Source of the DNA: Bacillota bacterium
GTDB taxonomy: Bacteria; Bacillota; Dethiobacteria; DTU022
Length of the DNA stretch: 10,382 nt
Reading direction: 5' to 3'
Assembly (NCBI GenBank): GCA_012510305.1
Contig: JAAZIE010000413.1
Coordinates: 1 to 10,382, forward strand
Below the pieces are notes generated by a model that did not search any database, was not told where the DNA came from, and saw only the letters and a program-made list of their open reading frames with translations. Within the stretch, counting starts at the first letter, position 1; each line of letters starts with the position of its first letter. The position numbers and the translations under genes are program-made. Below, piece by piece: positions 1-6,367 of the stretch.

Positions 1-221
1 CCCTGGGAGAGCTTGAGCCCGCTTATCCCGCCCTCGCCGCCGCCCTGGCCGATCTCGCCGGTGCGGTCAAAAGCGCCGCCTCCGGCGGCCGGCTCACCGG
101 GGAGCAGTCGCAGCAGGCGGCGGGCAAAGCTTTAAGCGCGGTGAAAGCGGCGCTGTACCACCCCGGCGGCGAGGCGGAAGCGCTGCGGCTGGTAAAGCAG
201 ATCCGCGGCGCTCTTGCCTAA
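1..221 (+). CDS. C-terminal end of an unrecognised protein (5' end outside window)
   Basis: An open frame enters from the left edge (first whole codon at base 3) and stops at TAA 219-221, giving 72 visible residues. The fragment is rich in Ala, Leu, Gly and Lys and looks helical. It ends in a basic amphipathic stretch (LRLVKQIRGALA). I see no catalytic motif, membrane segment or known domain, and I do not recognise the family. Codon use and high GC at third positions match the neighbouring real genes, which supports it being coding. It converges on the glycerate kinase gene, with 38 bases between the two stops. A small hairpin (216-230, stem GCCTA/TAGGC) overlaps its stop codon, but no T-run follows on either strand, so I do not call it a terminator. 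Confidence 0.55.
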   Translation, partial: LGELEPAYPALAAALADLAGAVKSAASGGRLTGEQSQQAAGKALSAVKAALYHPGGEAEALRLVKQIRGALA

Positions 222-259
222 GAAATAGGCTGAAAAAAGATAAACCTGCGCGCACCGCC

Positions 260-1414
260 TTAGACAGGGCCCCTCCGGAGCAGCGCCATGGCCCTGCGGG
301 CGGTCTCTTCGAGCAGCTCCGCAGTCCGCGCCATCGATTGGTCCAGCGTCAGGGGCCCGTCGGCGATAGCGAGCATCGTCGTGATGCCCTCCCTTTGTGC
401 CTCCTCCAGGCCGAGCCGGATCGCACCGGTTAGCACCAGGACGGGCACACCGCAGCGCTTCGCCAGGCGGGCAACGCCCGCGGGCACTTTTCCATAAAGC
501 GTTTGGAGGTTGATCTCGCCCTCACCGGTGATCACCAGATCCACCCGGCCGCTCTCCAGCAGGGCGGGCAGTCCCACAATTTTCATGATCTCCACCGCCC
601 CGGAGACCAGCTTTGCCCCCAAAACGCCGGCCAGGCCCGCCCCGATCCCCCCGGCGGCGCCGCCCCCGGGCATCGAGCCCACCTGAACCCCCAGCTCTTT
701 TTCCACAACGGCGGCAAAGCGGCGCAAGCCCCGGTCGAGCGGCGCCAGCTGCTCCGGGGAAGCCCCTTTCTGGGCGGCGTAGGTGTAGGCCGCCCCCGCA
801 GGGCCAAAAAGAAGGTTTTCCACATCAAAGCCCGGAATCAGCTCCACCTCGCGCAGGCGCGGCAAGAGCCGCTCCGGGGAGATCTTTGACAGGCGCTCCA
901 GGCCGGCCCCGCCCGGCTGCAGCGGCCTGCCCTCCTCATCAAAAAGCCCCACCCCCAGCGCCTGGAGAATACCGGCGCCGGCATCGTTGGTCGCGCTGCC
1001 GCCCAGGCCCAAAAAGAGCCGCTCGCAGCCGCTCTCCAGGGCGGCGGCGATGAGCTCGCCCGTGCCGTAGCTGGTTGCGCGCATCGGATCGAGCTTTTCC
1101 CGGGAAATACGGGCCATCCCCGAAGCCGAGGCCACCTCCACAACGGCGGTGGCGCCGTCGCCGGTCAGGCCCCAGGTCCCCTCAACGGGGTCGCCCAAGG
1201 GCCCGGTTACGGTTTTATGAAAAAGGCGGCCGCCGGTGGCCCTGACGATACAATCCGTCGTCCCGTCGCCCCCGTCGGCCAGGGGCAGCTGCCTGGCCTC
1301 TTTTTCCGGAAAAACCGCCTCAACCCCCCGGGCGATCGCCGCAGCCGCCGCCGGCGCTTCCAGCGAACCTTTAAAGGTGTTGGGCGCGGCAACAATTATT
1401 CTCTTCTGCGTCAT
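260..1414 (-). CDS. garK: Glycerate kinase (GlxK/GarK type)
   Basis: The product phosphorylates glycerate with ATP in the cytoplasm; enzymes of this family (PF02595) usually make 2-phosphoglycerate and feed lower glycolysis. The 384-residue length is normal. Visible motifs in order are the N-terminal VAAPNTFKGSLEA, PLADGGDGT, the glycine-rich GLGGSATNDAGAG, the PGGGAAGGIGAG loop, and the C-terminal ITGEGEINLQTLYGK. The last differs from the usual GEGRIDxQT form (R to E, D to N). I chose the ATG at 1414 (start MTQKRIIVAAP) because AGGTGAAG lies 4 bases upstream. A longer reading from 1459 would run into the preceding terminator and add residues foreign to the family. No clear promoter is visible in the short gap after that terminator, so expression may rely partly on readthrough from the two-component operon. 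No neighbour indicates where the glycerate comes from. Confidence 0.93.
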   Translation of the reverse strand: MTQKRIIVAAPNTFKGSLEAPAAAAAIARGVEAVFPEKEARQLPLADGGDGTTDCIVRATGGRLFHKTVTGPLGDPVEGTWGLTGDGATAVVEVASASGMARISREKLDPMRATSYGTGELIAAALESGCERLFLGLGGSATNDAGAGILQALGVGLFDEEGRPLQPGGAGLERLSKISPERLLPRLREVELIPGFDVENLLFGPAGAAYTYAAQKGASPEQLAPLDRGLRRFAAVVEKELGVQVGSMPGGGAAGGIGAGLAGVLGAKLVSGAVEIMKIVGLPALLESGRVDLVITGEGEINLQTLYGKVPAGVARLAKRCGVPVLVLTGAIRLGLEEAQREGITTMLAIADGPLTLDQSMARTAELLEETARRAMALLRRGPV

Positions 1415-1461
1415 ATCTTCACCTGCCTCGCTGCCGGAGCCGGGCAGTTCTAAAAGCAAAA

Positions 1462-1482
1462 GGCGTTCCCGCCGGGAACGCC
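1462..1482 (-). terminator. Rho-independent terminator after the response regulator
   Basis: A perfect 9-bp stem (GGCGTTCCC / GGGAACGCC) with a 3-base loop lies 15 bases beyond the response regulator stop. On the minus strand it is followed by TTTTGCTTTT. It should end the kinase-regulator transcript before the glycerate kinase gene, perhaps with some readthrough. Confidence 0.85.
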
Positions 1483-1497
1483 CCAGTATTACATCCG

Positions 1498-1881
1498 CTA
1501 CTGACTGTCTTCTTCATCGGGAAGAAATTTTTTCAGCACATCCCAGAGCTCCTGCGGCCTGAACGGCTTGGTCATGTAAGCATCCGCCCCCAGCTCCGTC
1601 GCTCTCAGCCGGTCCTCCTCTTCAGCTTTGGCGGTGAGAACAACAACGGGGATACTGCCGGTCCCCGGATCGGTTTTCAAACTTTCCAGCACCTCATAGC
1701 CGTTAACCTTGGGCAGCATCAGGTCGAGGAGGATCAGATCGGGGTGGCCCTGCTCGATCAGCTCCATCGCTTCTTCGCCGTTCTCCGCCACCTCCACCTC
1801 GTAACCCACCGCGTCCAGGCAGGTGCGCACGCCCAAAATAATGTTCTTCTCATCTTCAACCAGTAGAATTCTTTTTCCCGT
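1498..1881 (-). CDS. Single-domain response regulator (CheY/Spo0F-like), probable ACG start
   Basis: A receiver domain of 127 residues with no output domain. Counting from the proposed start, it has the acidic pair E9/D10 (in KRILLVEDE), phospho-acceptor D53 (DLILLDLMLP), T83 (VVLTAK) and K105 (YMTKPF), so it should be phosphorylated normally. It lies 33 bases downstream of the histidine kinase gene, its likely partner. Lacking DNA-binding or enzyme output, it probably acts by protein contact or within a phosphorelay. The start is odd. The frame is open up to TAG at 1915-1917, yet it has no ATG, GTG or TTG upstream of 1836, and the TTG at 1836 would delete the first strand and the acidic pair. 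An ACG at 1881 lies 9 bases after AAGAAGGAGG and gives the expected N-terminus (M)GKRILLVEDE. ATT (1869) and CTG (1863) are weaker alternatives. The domain call is secure; the start is inferred. Confidence 0.88.
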   Translation of the reverse strand, partial: TGKRILLVEDEKNIILGVRTCLDAVGYEVEVAENGEEAMELIEQGHPDLILLDLMLPKVNGYEVLESLKTDPGTGSIPVVVLTAKAEEEDRLRATELGADAYMTKPFRPQELWDVLKKFLPDEEDSQ

Positions 1882-1890
1882 ATGACTGTA

Positions 1891-1900
1891 CCTCCTTCTT
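1891..1900 (-). promoter_or_regulatory. Strong ribosome binding site fixing the response regulator start
   Basis: AAGAAGGAGG on the minus strand is close to a perfect anti-16S match. It lies between the kinase stop and the receiver coding sequence. Only ACG at 1879-1881 sits at a normal distance (9 bases) in the receiver frame, which is the main argument for that start. Confidence 0.75.
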
Positions 1901-1914
1901 GAGCAGCATCCAGA

Positions 1915-2979
1915 CTATCCCATGATCCCCTCGCGGCGAAAGAGCGGAAATGAAAAGGTAAAAGTGGAACCGGTGCCTACCTCACTCTCCACCCAGATCT
2001 CGCCGCCGTGCGCGGTGACGATCTCCTTGGCGATGGCCAGCCCCAGCCCGGCGCCGCCTTTCCTTTTGGCAGGCCCGCGCACCTGGATAAATTTTTCGAA
2101 GATCTGATCCCGGTATTCGGGTGGAATACCGCACCCGCTATCCTTAACCGAGAAAAAGAGACGCCAAGTCCCCACCCTTACCCGAACCGTAATCGTCCCT
2201 CCCGCTTCGGTGTAGCGCAAAGCGTTCCCGATGAGGTTGGTCAAAACCCATACCGTTTTGTTAAAATCGGCGGCCACGGGAGGGACAGCCCCGGGTATCT
2301 CGGTAACCAGGGTAATCCCCTTTTTTTCTGCCTGTATCTTCAGCGGCCGCACCGCTTCGCGCACCAGCTCGGCTGCGTCAACCGGCTCGGCCTGAATATA
2401 GATCGTTCCCGATTCTATTTTGGAGAGCTCCAGCAGGTTGTCCACCAGCTTGGTCAGGCGGTGGCAATCGCCGCCGATGGCGTCAAAGACCTCTTCACCG
2501 CGCTTATTTAATTCCCCGAGCAAGCCCTGGCGCAGCATCTCCACGCCCAGGACAACCGAGGTCAGCGGGGTGCGGAATTCATGCGAAATAATAGAGATAT
2601 AATCTCCCTTGAATTTTTCCATTTCATAAAAGCGGGTGATATCGGTGAGCTGAACCAGCGCGCCCTCAAAACCGGCCTTCTCCACCACGGGGGCGACGGC
2701 CACCTTGAAAAAATAACGCCTGCCGCTGAACTTGATCACCGCCTCCACTTTTTCAAAAGCAGGCTCCGGGGGCACCCCCTGCTCAAAAAGGTCATCCAGC
2801 AGGGGAGTAAGCGGCGTCATGCCGGTAACCTCGGCAACGGGCCGGCCCCGCCCCTCTTCCGCGGTGATACCGAAGATCTTTTCGGATAAGCGGTTTAACC
2901 AAACGATTCTGTGTGCGCGATCAGTCACAAAAAGGGCGTCTGAAATATGCTCCAGCGCTACCCCGGGCCAATCAGCCAA
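1915..2979 (-). CDS. Soluble PAS-domain sensor histidine kinase
   Basis: A 354-residue kinase that would autophosphorylate on histidine and pass phosphate to a response regulator, most likely the one encoded just downstream. Residues about 5-115 form a PAS domain (DALFVTDRAHRIVWLN, ending in the typical LVQLTDIT). A short linker leads to the HisKA domain with H-box IISHEFRTPL and phospho-acceptor H133. The HATPase_c domain follows, with N-box NLIGNALRYT (N252), G1 box DSGCGIP (D280) and G2 box GAGLGLAIAK (about 307-316). There are no membrane segments or signal peptide, so it senses a cytoplasmic signal; the PAS ligand cannot be read from sequence. It starts with TTG at 2979, supported by GGGAGG 7 bases upstream. 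A probable promoter lies at about 3007-3035. Confidence 0.95.
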   Translation of the reverse strand: MADWPGVALEHISDALFVTDRAHRIVWLNRLSEKIFGITAEEGRGRPVAEVTGMTPLTPLLDDLFEQGVPPEPAFEKVEAVIKFSGRRYFFKVAVAPVVEKAGFEGALVQLTDITRFYEMEKFKGDYISIISHEFRTPLTSVVLGVEMLRQGLLGELNKRGEEVFDAIGGDCHRLTKLVDNLLELSKIESGTIYIQAEPVDAAELVREAVRPLKIQAEKKGITLVTEIPGAVPPVAADFNKTVWVLTNLIGNALRYTEAGGTITVRVRVGTWRLFFSVKDSGCGIPPEYRDQIFEKFIQVRGPAKRKGGAGLGLAIAKEIVTAHGGEIWVESEVGTGSTFTFSFPLFRREGIMG

Positions 2980-3006
2980 CTTTTCGCCTCCCCTCTGTGC
3001 CGTTTT

Positions 3007-3012
3007 ATTATA
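3007..3012 (-). promoter_or_regulatory. Possible -10 element for the histidine kinase operon
   Basis: The minus strand reads TATAAT, a perfect -10 hexamer, 27 bases upstream of the kinase start codon. The region expected for -35 (about 3029-3036) has no good TTGACA match, so the promoter is weak, activator-dependent or misassigned. Confidence 0.4.
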
Positions 3013-3147
3013 CTATAGATCATTGCCCGGATCATGTTCTTTTTCGAAAGGGCTTCGCCGCAAATATTAAACCCAAGGCCCACATTTTTACCCTCCGCCA
3101 AACATACAAATAATGAAGAGCCGCTCCTTACAGGCGGCGCACCTCCC

Positions 3148-3176
3148 GGGTAAGTATATTGTGCTAATATTTACCC
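3148..3176. repeat. Imperfect inverted repeat in the divergent region
   Basis: GGGTAAGTAT and ATATTTACCC pair over 10 positions (one G-U) around a 9-base centre. It could be an operator or a transcript hairpin. No T-run follows directly, so a terminator is unlikely. Confidence 0.4.
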
Positions 3177-3273
3177 TTAAATATCTCTTCGGAATATAAC
3201 CCCTTGCAGGAATTATTTAAATCATGAAGAATATTATATAGGTGCCGGGCTTTGCGTTTTTTGGCAACTGCTG

Positions 3274-3293
3274 TGACCGGCCCCGTCCGGTCA
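3274..3293. promoter_or_regulatory. Perfect inverted repeat, candidate operator for the acyl-CoA synthetase gene
   Basis: TGACCGG and CCGGTCA are exact reverse complements separated by 6 bases, 95 bases before the acyl-CoA synthetase start. Size and symmetry fit a dimeric repressor site of the kind used by TetR- or GntR-family regulators of fatty-acid genes. No T-run follows, so it is not a terminator. The regulator is not in the window, and the operator role is inference. Confidence 0.4.
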
Positions 3294-3388
3294 TGCTTCC
3301 ATTTCAGTTCAAGGAGGTGCGCACTTTCAGTCATTGATTCCTTTTACAGCTTCATCTCCCCGCCACATTCTAAAAAAGGAGGATTAGC

Positions 3389-5074
3389 ATGGAAAAAATC
3401 TGGTTGAAAAGTTACGAGCCCACAGTACCGCACAACATTGATTATCCCAAGATTACCCTTTATGAAGCGTTTAAACGGAGCGCAGAGCGTTTTCCCGACA
3501 ACACGGCCATCAATTTTATGGGCGGTGAATACACCTACCGGGAACTGCTGGAGATGATCGACACCTTCGCCGCCGCCCTCGAAGGCCTTGGGGTTAAAAA
3601 AGGCGACCGCGTCGCCATCCACCTGCCCAACTCGACCCAATTCCCCATCGCCTATTACGGCGCCCTTTCCATCGGCGCCATCGTGGTTCCCTGCAACCCC
3701 ATGTATGTGGCACGCGAGCTGTCCCACCAGCTCAAAGATTCCGGAGCCACCACCATCGTGACCATGACCCGTTTTTACGACCTGGTCAAGGAAGTTCAGC
3801 CGGATACGGATCTTAAAAATGTCATCGTCACCAGTATTAAAGATTACTTCCCCGGGATGCTGCGCTTTCTCTACACCGTGGTCAAGGAGAAAAAGGAAGG
3901 CGACCGGGTCAAGGTCGCCGCGGAAGACTATCTTTTCCTCGACCTGATGAAGGAATACCGGGGCAAAAAGGCCGAACCCGTCGAGATTTCCACCGAAGAC
4001 CGGGCCGTCTTTATGTATACCGGCGGTTCCACCGGCGTCTCCAAGGGAGCGGTGCTGCAGCATCGCAACATGCTGGCCAACGCCCTGCAGGTGAAAGCCT
4101 GGTGCTCGGACCTCGAAGAGGGCAAGGAAGCTTTCCTGGCGGTGCTGCCTTTCTTTCACAGTTACGGGATGACCACCGTGATGAACGCACCGCTCTTTAC
4201 CGGCTGCAAGGTGGTCATGCAGCCCCGCTTTGTCCTAGCCGACGTGCTCAAGACGATCGACAAGGAGAGGCCGACGCTCTTCCCCGGCGTGCCCACCATG
4301 TACGTGGCGATCAACAACGCTCCCGATCTGGACAAACACGATATCAAGTCGATCCGGGTCTGCATCAGCGGCGCCGCCCCGCTGCCCATCGAGGTGCAGC
4401 AGCAGTTTGAGAAGAATACCGGCGGCAAGCTGGTGGAAGGTTACGGGCTCTCCGAAGCCTCCCCGGTCACCCATGCCAACCCCATCTACGGCAAGAGCAT
4501 TATCGGCAGCATCGGCCTGCCTTTCCCCGATACCGAAGTAAAAATCATGGATATAGAGACGGGCGAAAAAGAGATGGCCATCGGCGAAGTGGGCGAGATG
4601 TGCGTCCGCGGGCCGCAGGTGATGGAATGCTATCACAACATGCCCGATGAGACGAAGCACAGCCTGCGGGACGGCTGGCTCTACACCGGAGATATCGGCA
4701 AGCTCGACGAAGCAGGCTATACCTATATCGTAGACCGGAAAAAAGATATGGTTATCGCCGGCGGATACAACATCTACCCGCGCGATATCGAAGAGGTGCT
4801 CTTCACCCATCCCAAGGTTCTGGAAGCCGCCGTCGCCGGGATCATCGATCCCTACCGCGGTGAAACCCTGAAGGCCTATGTTGTCCTTAAAGAGGGGGAA
4901 AGCCTCACCGAAGAAGAGGTCATCGAGTTCTGCAAAGAAAACCTGGCCGCATACAAGGTCCCCAAGCTCGTTGAATTCCGCGAGGAGCTGCCAAAAACCA
5001 TGGTCGGCAAGGTGCTGCGCCGCGTCCTCAAGGAAGAGGAAGAGAAAAAGGCGGCCGCACAAAAAGGCAAGTAA
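3389..5074 (+). CDS. fadD: Long-chain fatty-acyl-CoA synthetase (AMP-forming)
   Basis: A 561-residue member of the adenylate-forming superfamily. It activates a carboxylic acid, probably a medium- or long-chain fatty acid, to an acyl-AMP and then an acyl-CoA, for beta-oxidation or lipid synthesis. Visible motifs: P-loop YTGGSTGVSKG (210-220), GYGLSEASP (351-359, E356 for Mg), YTGDIG (432-437, D435 contacting ATP ribose), hinge region DRKKDMVIAGGYNIYP (449-464), and PKTMVGK with the catalytic lysine K541. All key residues are present and the length is normal. A Lys/Glu-rich tail closes the protein. The ATG is 6 bases after AAGGAGG. It stands alone: divergent from the kinase operon, convergent with argD, and followed by its own terminator. 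Chain-length preference cannot be read from sequence. Confidence 0.93.
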   Translation: MEKIWLKSYEPTVPHNIDYPKITLYEAFKRSAERFPDNTAINFMGGEYTYRELLEMIDTFAAALEGLGVKKGDRVAIHLPNSTQFPIAYYGALSIGAIVVPCNPMYVARELSHQLKDSGATTIVTMTRFYDLVKEVQPDTDLKNVIVTSIKDYFPGMLRFLYTVVKEKKEGDRVKVAAEDYLFLDLMKEYRGKKAEPVEISTEDRAVFMYTGGSTGVSKGAVLQHRNMLANALQVKAWCSDLEEGKEAFLAVLPFFHSYGMTTVMNAPLFTGCKVVMQPRFVLADVLKTIDKERPTLFPGVPTMYVAINNAPDLDKHDIKSIRVCISGAAPLPIEVQQQFEKNTGGKLVEGYGLSEASPVTHANPIYGKSIIGSIGLPFPDTEVKIMDIETGEKEMAIGEVGEMCVRGPQVMECYHNMPDETKHSLRDGWLYTGDIGKLDEAGYTYIVDRKKDMVIAGGYNIYPRDIEEVLFTHPKVLEAAVAGIIDPYRGETLKAYVVLKEGESLTEEEVIEFCKENLAAYKVPKLVEFREELPKTMVGKVLRRVLKEEEEKKAAAQKGK

Positions 5075-5092
5075 CGCGGTCCGTTGACCTCC

Positions 5093-5123
5093 AGGCCCCC
5101 CCGTTGCGGGAGGGCCTTTTTTT
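5093..5123 (+). terminator. Rho-independent terminator of the acyl-CoA synthetase gene
   Basis: An 11-bp stem (AGGCCCCCCCG / CGGGAGGGCCT, one mismatch) with a TTG loop overlaps a run of seven T on the plus strand. It lies 18 bases after the stop codon. On the minus strand the hairpin would not be followed by T, so it should not efficiently end the convergent arg operon transcript. Confidence 0.88.
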
Positions 5124-5127
5124 ATCT

Positions 5128-6315
5128 TTACGGCAGCGCCGCCAGCGTCTCCCGAATAATCGCCAGGGCTTCCTCCAGGTCCGCTTCCGCAGCGGTAAGG
5201 GGGGGCAGAAAACGCAGGATCCGCTCTCCGATGGCGTTTACCAGCAGCCCTTTTTCCAGGCAGCTCTCCTGCGCCTCTGCCGCCAGCGGTTTTTGCAGCT
5301 CCATAGCGGCCATCATCCCCAGGCCGCGGGTCTCTTCGACCAGGCCGGGAAAGGCTGCGGCGAGGCTCTGCAGGCCGCTCATGAAGAGCTCGCTTTTCCG
5401 CCATACTTCATCAAGAAAGGGCTTCTCCAAAATTATCTTCAGCACCGCCTGAGCCGCCCGGCAGACCACCGGGTTGCCCCCGAAAGTGGAGGCGTGATTT
5501 CCCGGTTGAAAAGCCCTCGCCACCTCCGAGCGGGCCAGCATCACCCCGATGGGCAGCCCTCCCCCCAGGCCCTTGGCCACGGTGAAGAGATCGGGCTCCA
5601 CGCCCCAGTGCTCGTAAGCCCACAGCTTGCCGGTGCGCCCCATGCCGCACTGAACCTCGTCGAAGATGAGCAGTGCGCCGCTGCGATCACAGAGCTCGCG
5701 CAGGCCGCGGATGAAAGCCTCTTCGGCGACATAGATCCCGCCCTCGCCCTGCACCGGCTCCACCATGATCGCCGCCGTCTCATCGTCCACCAGTTCCTCG
5801 AAAGAAGCCAGATCGTTGAACCGCGCGTGCAGGAAGCCTTCCGGCAGCGGGGCAAAGCCCCGCTGGTACTTCTCCTGCCCCGTCGCGGTAACCGTGGCCA
5901 GGGTGCGGCCGTGAAAGGAGTTCCCGGCGGTAATGATCCGGTAACGCCCGCCCCGGTGATAGATCCGGGCCAGCTTGATCGCCGCCTCGTTGGCTTCGGC
6001 GCCGCTGTTGGCAAAAAACACCTGGTCGCAGGCAGAGTTCTCCACCAGGACACGGGCCAGCTCGGCCTGCGGGCGGGTGTAATAAAGGTTGGAAACATGG
6101 CTCAGCTCCCGCACCTGGCTGCAGACCGCCTCGACCACCGCGGGGTGGCAGTGGCCCAAAATATTCACCGCCAGCCCGCCGACAAAATCAATATAGCGGC
6201 GCCCCTCGTCATCCCACACATGGACACCTTCCCCTTTTACCAGAAAAAGAGTGTGCCCCTTCCGGCGGCCGTACGTATTGATGATAAACTTGGCATCCAG
6301 CTCGTCCACTAACAT
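5128..6315 (-). CDS. argD: Acetylornithine aminotransferase
   Basis: A PLP-dependent class III aminotransferase of 395 residues. It converts N-acetylglutamate semialdehyde and glutamate to N-acetylornithine and 2-oxoglutarate, the fourth step toward arginine. The family N-terminus (FIINTYGRRKG), GLAVNILGHCHP, the GNSFHGRT region, the PLP-ring-binding D219 in FDEVQCGMGRTG and the Schiff-base lysine K248 in VAKGLGGGLPIG are all present. I chose the ATG at 6315 (MLVDELDAKF). Extending upstream in frame to 6462 would add about 49 residues that only read through argB sequence in another frame. GGGGAG lies about 11 bases upstream, a slightly long spacing. It is the last gene of argCJBD, 52 bases after argB, and its stop is 4 bases from the convergent terminator's T-run. 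ArgD enzymes often also act on succinyl-diaminopimelate. Confidence 0.96.
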   Translation of the reverse strand: MLVDELDAKFIINTYGRRKGHTLFLVKGEGVHVWDDEGRRYIDFVGGLAVNILGHCHPAVVEAVCSQVRELSHVSNLYYTRPQAELARVLVENSACDQVFFANSGAEANEAAIKLARIYHRGGRYRIITAGNSFHGRTLATVTATGQEKYQRGFAPLPEGFLHARFNDLASFEELVDDETAAIMVEPVQGEGGIYVAEEAFIRGLRELCDRSGALLIFDEVQCGMGRTGKLWAYEHWGVEPDLFTVAKGLGGGLPIGVMLARSEVARAFQPGNHASTFGGNPVVCRAAQAVLKIILEKPFLDEVWRKSELFMSGLQSLAAAFPGLVEETRGLGMMAAMELQKPLAAEAQESCLEKGLLVNAIGERILRFLPPLTAAEADLEEALAIIRETLAALP

Positions 6316-6367
6316 CGCTTTACACTCTCCCCGCTTGTTAAAATGAAACCAACCCCCCGGAGATCTG

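Larger units (their letters stand above)
2980..3388. other. Divergent intergenic region between kinase operon and acyl-CoA synthetase gene
   Basis: This 409-base stretch has no credible gene. It is more AT-rich than its flanks between about 3060 and 3240. It carries the leftward -10 element (3007-3012), a 10-bp imperfect inverted repeat (3148-3176), a perfect 7-bp inverted repeat (3274-3293), an unused ribosome-binding-like sequence (AAGGAGGTG, 3311-3319) and the real AAGGAGG site of the acyl-CoA synthetase (3376-3382). Several AT-rich hexamers (for example TTGCAG at 3204 and TATAAC at 3195) could serve a rightward promoter, but none is well spaced enough to call. Confidence 0.6.

Noticed and set aside
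216..230. GCCTA/TAGGC hairpin at the end of the leftmost gene as a terminator
   Set aside because: Five base pairs and no T-run on either strand after the stem.
583..1143. Long overlapping open frames on both strands inside the glycerate kinase gene
   Set aside because: They are Arg/Pro-rich shadows caused by high GC and have no family features; the glycerate kinase frame explains the region.
1415..1459. Upstream start for glycerate kinase giving 15 more residues
   Set aside because: The extension begins at the edge of the preceding terminator, has no ribosome binding site and does not match the family N-terminus.
3311..3387. AAGGAGGTG followed by a possible TTG-started 17-codon leader peptide ending 1 base before the acyl-CoA synthetase ATG
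   Set aside because: The TTG is about 15 bases from the ribosome-binding-like sequence, too far, and the peptide has no tell-tale codon run; noted only as an unused site.
4235..5404. A 389-codon minus-strand frame antisense to the acyl-CoA synthetase
   Set aside because: It spans the synthetase, its terminator and part of argD, with no recognisable motif; the sense frame has all motifs of a known family.
5104..6312. A 402-codon plus-strand frame antisense to argD
   Set aside because: Low-complexity composition (Gln, His, Arg, Ala rich) typical of antisense shadows; argD is unambiguous.
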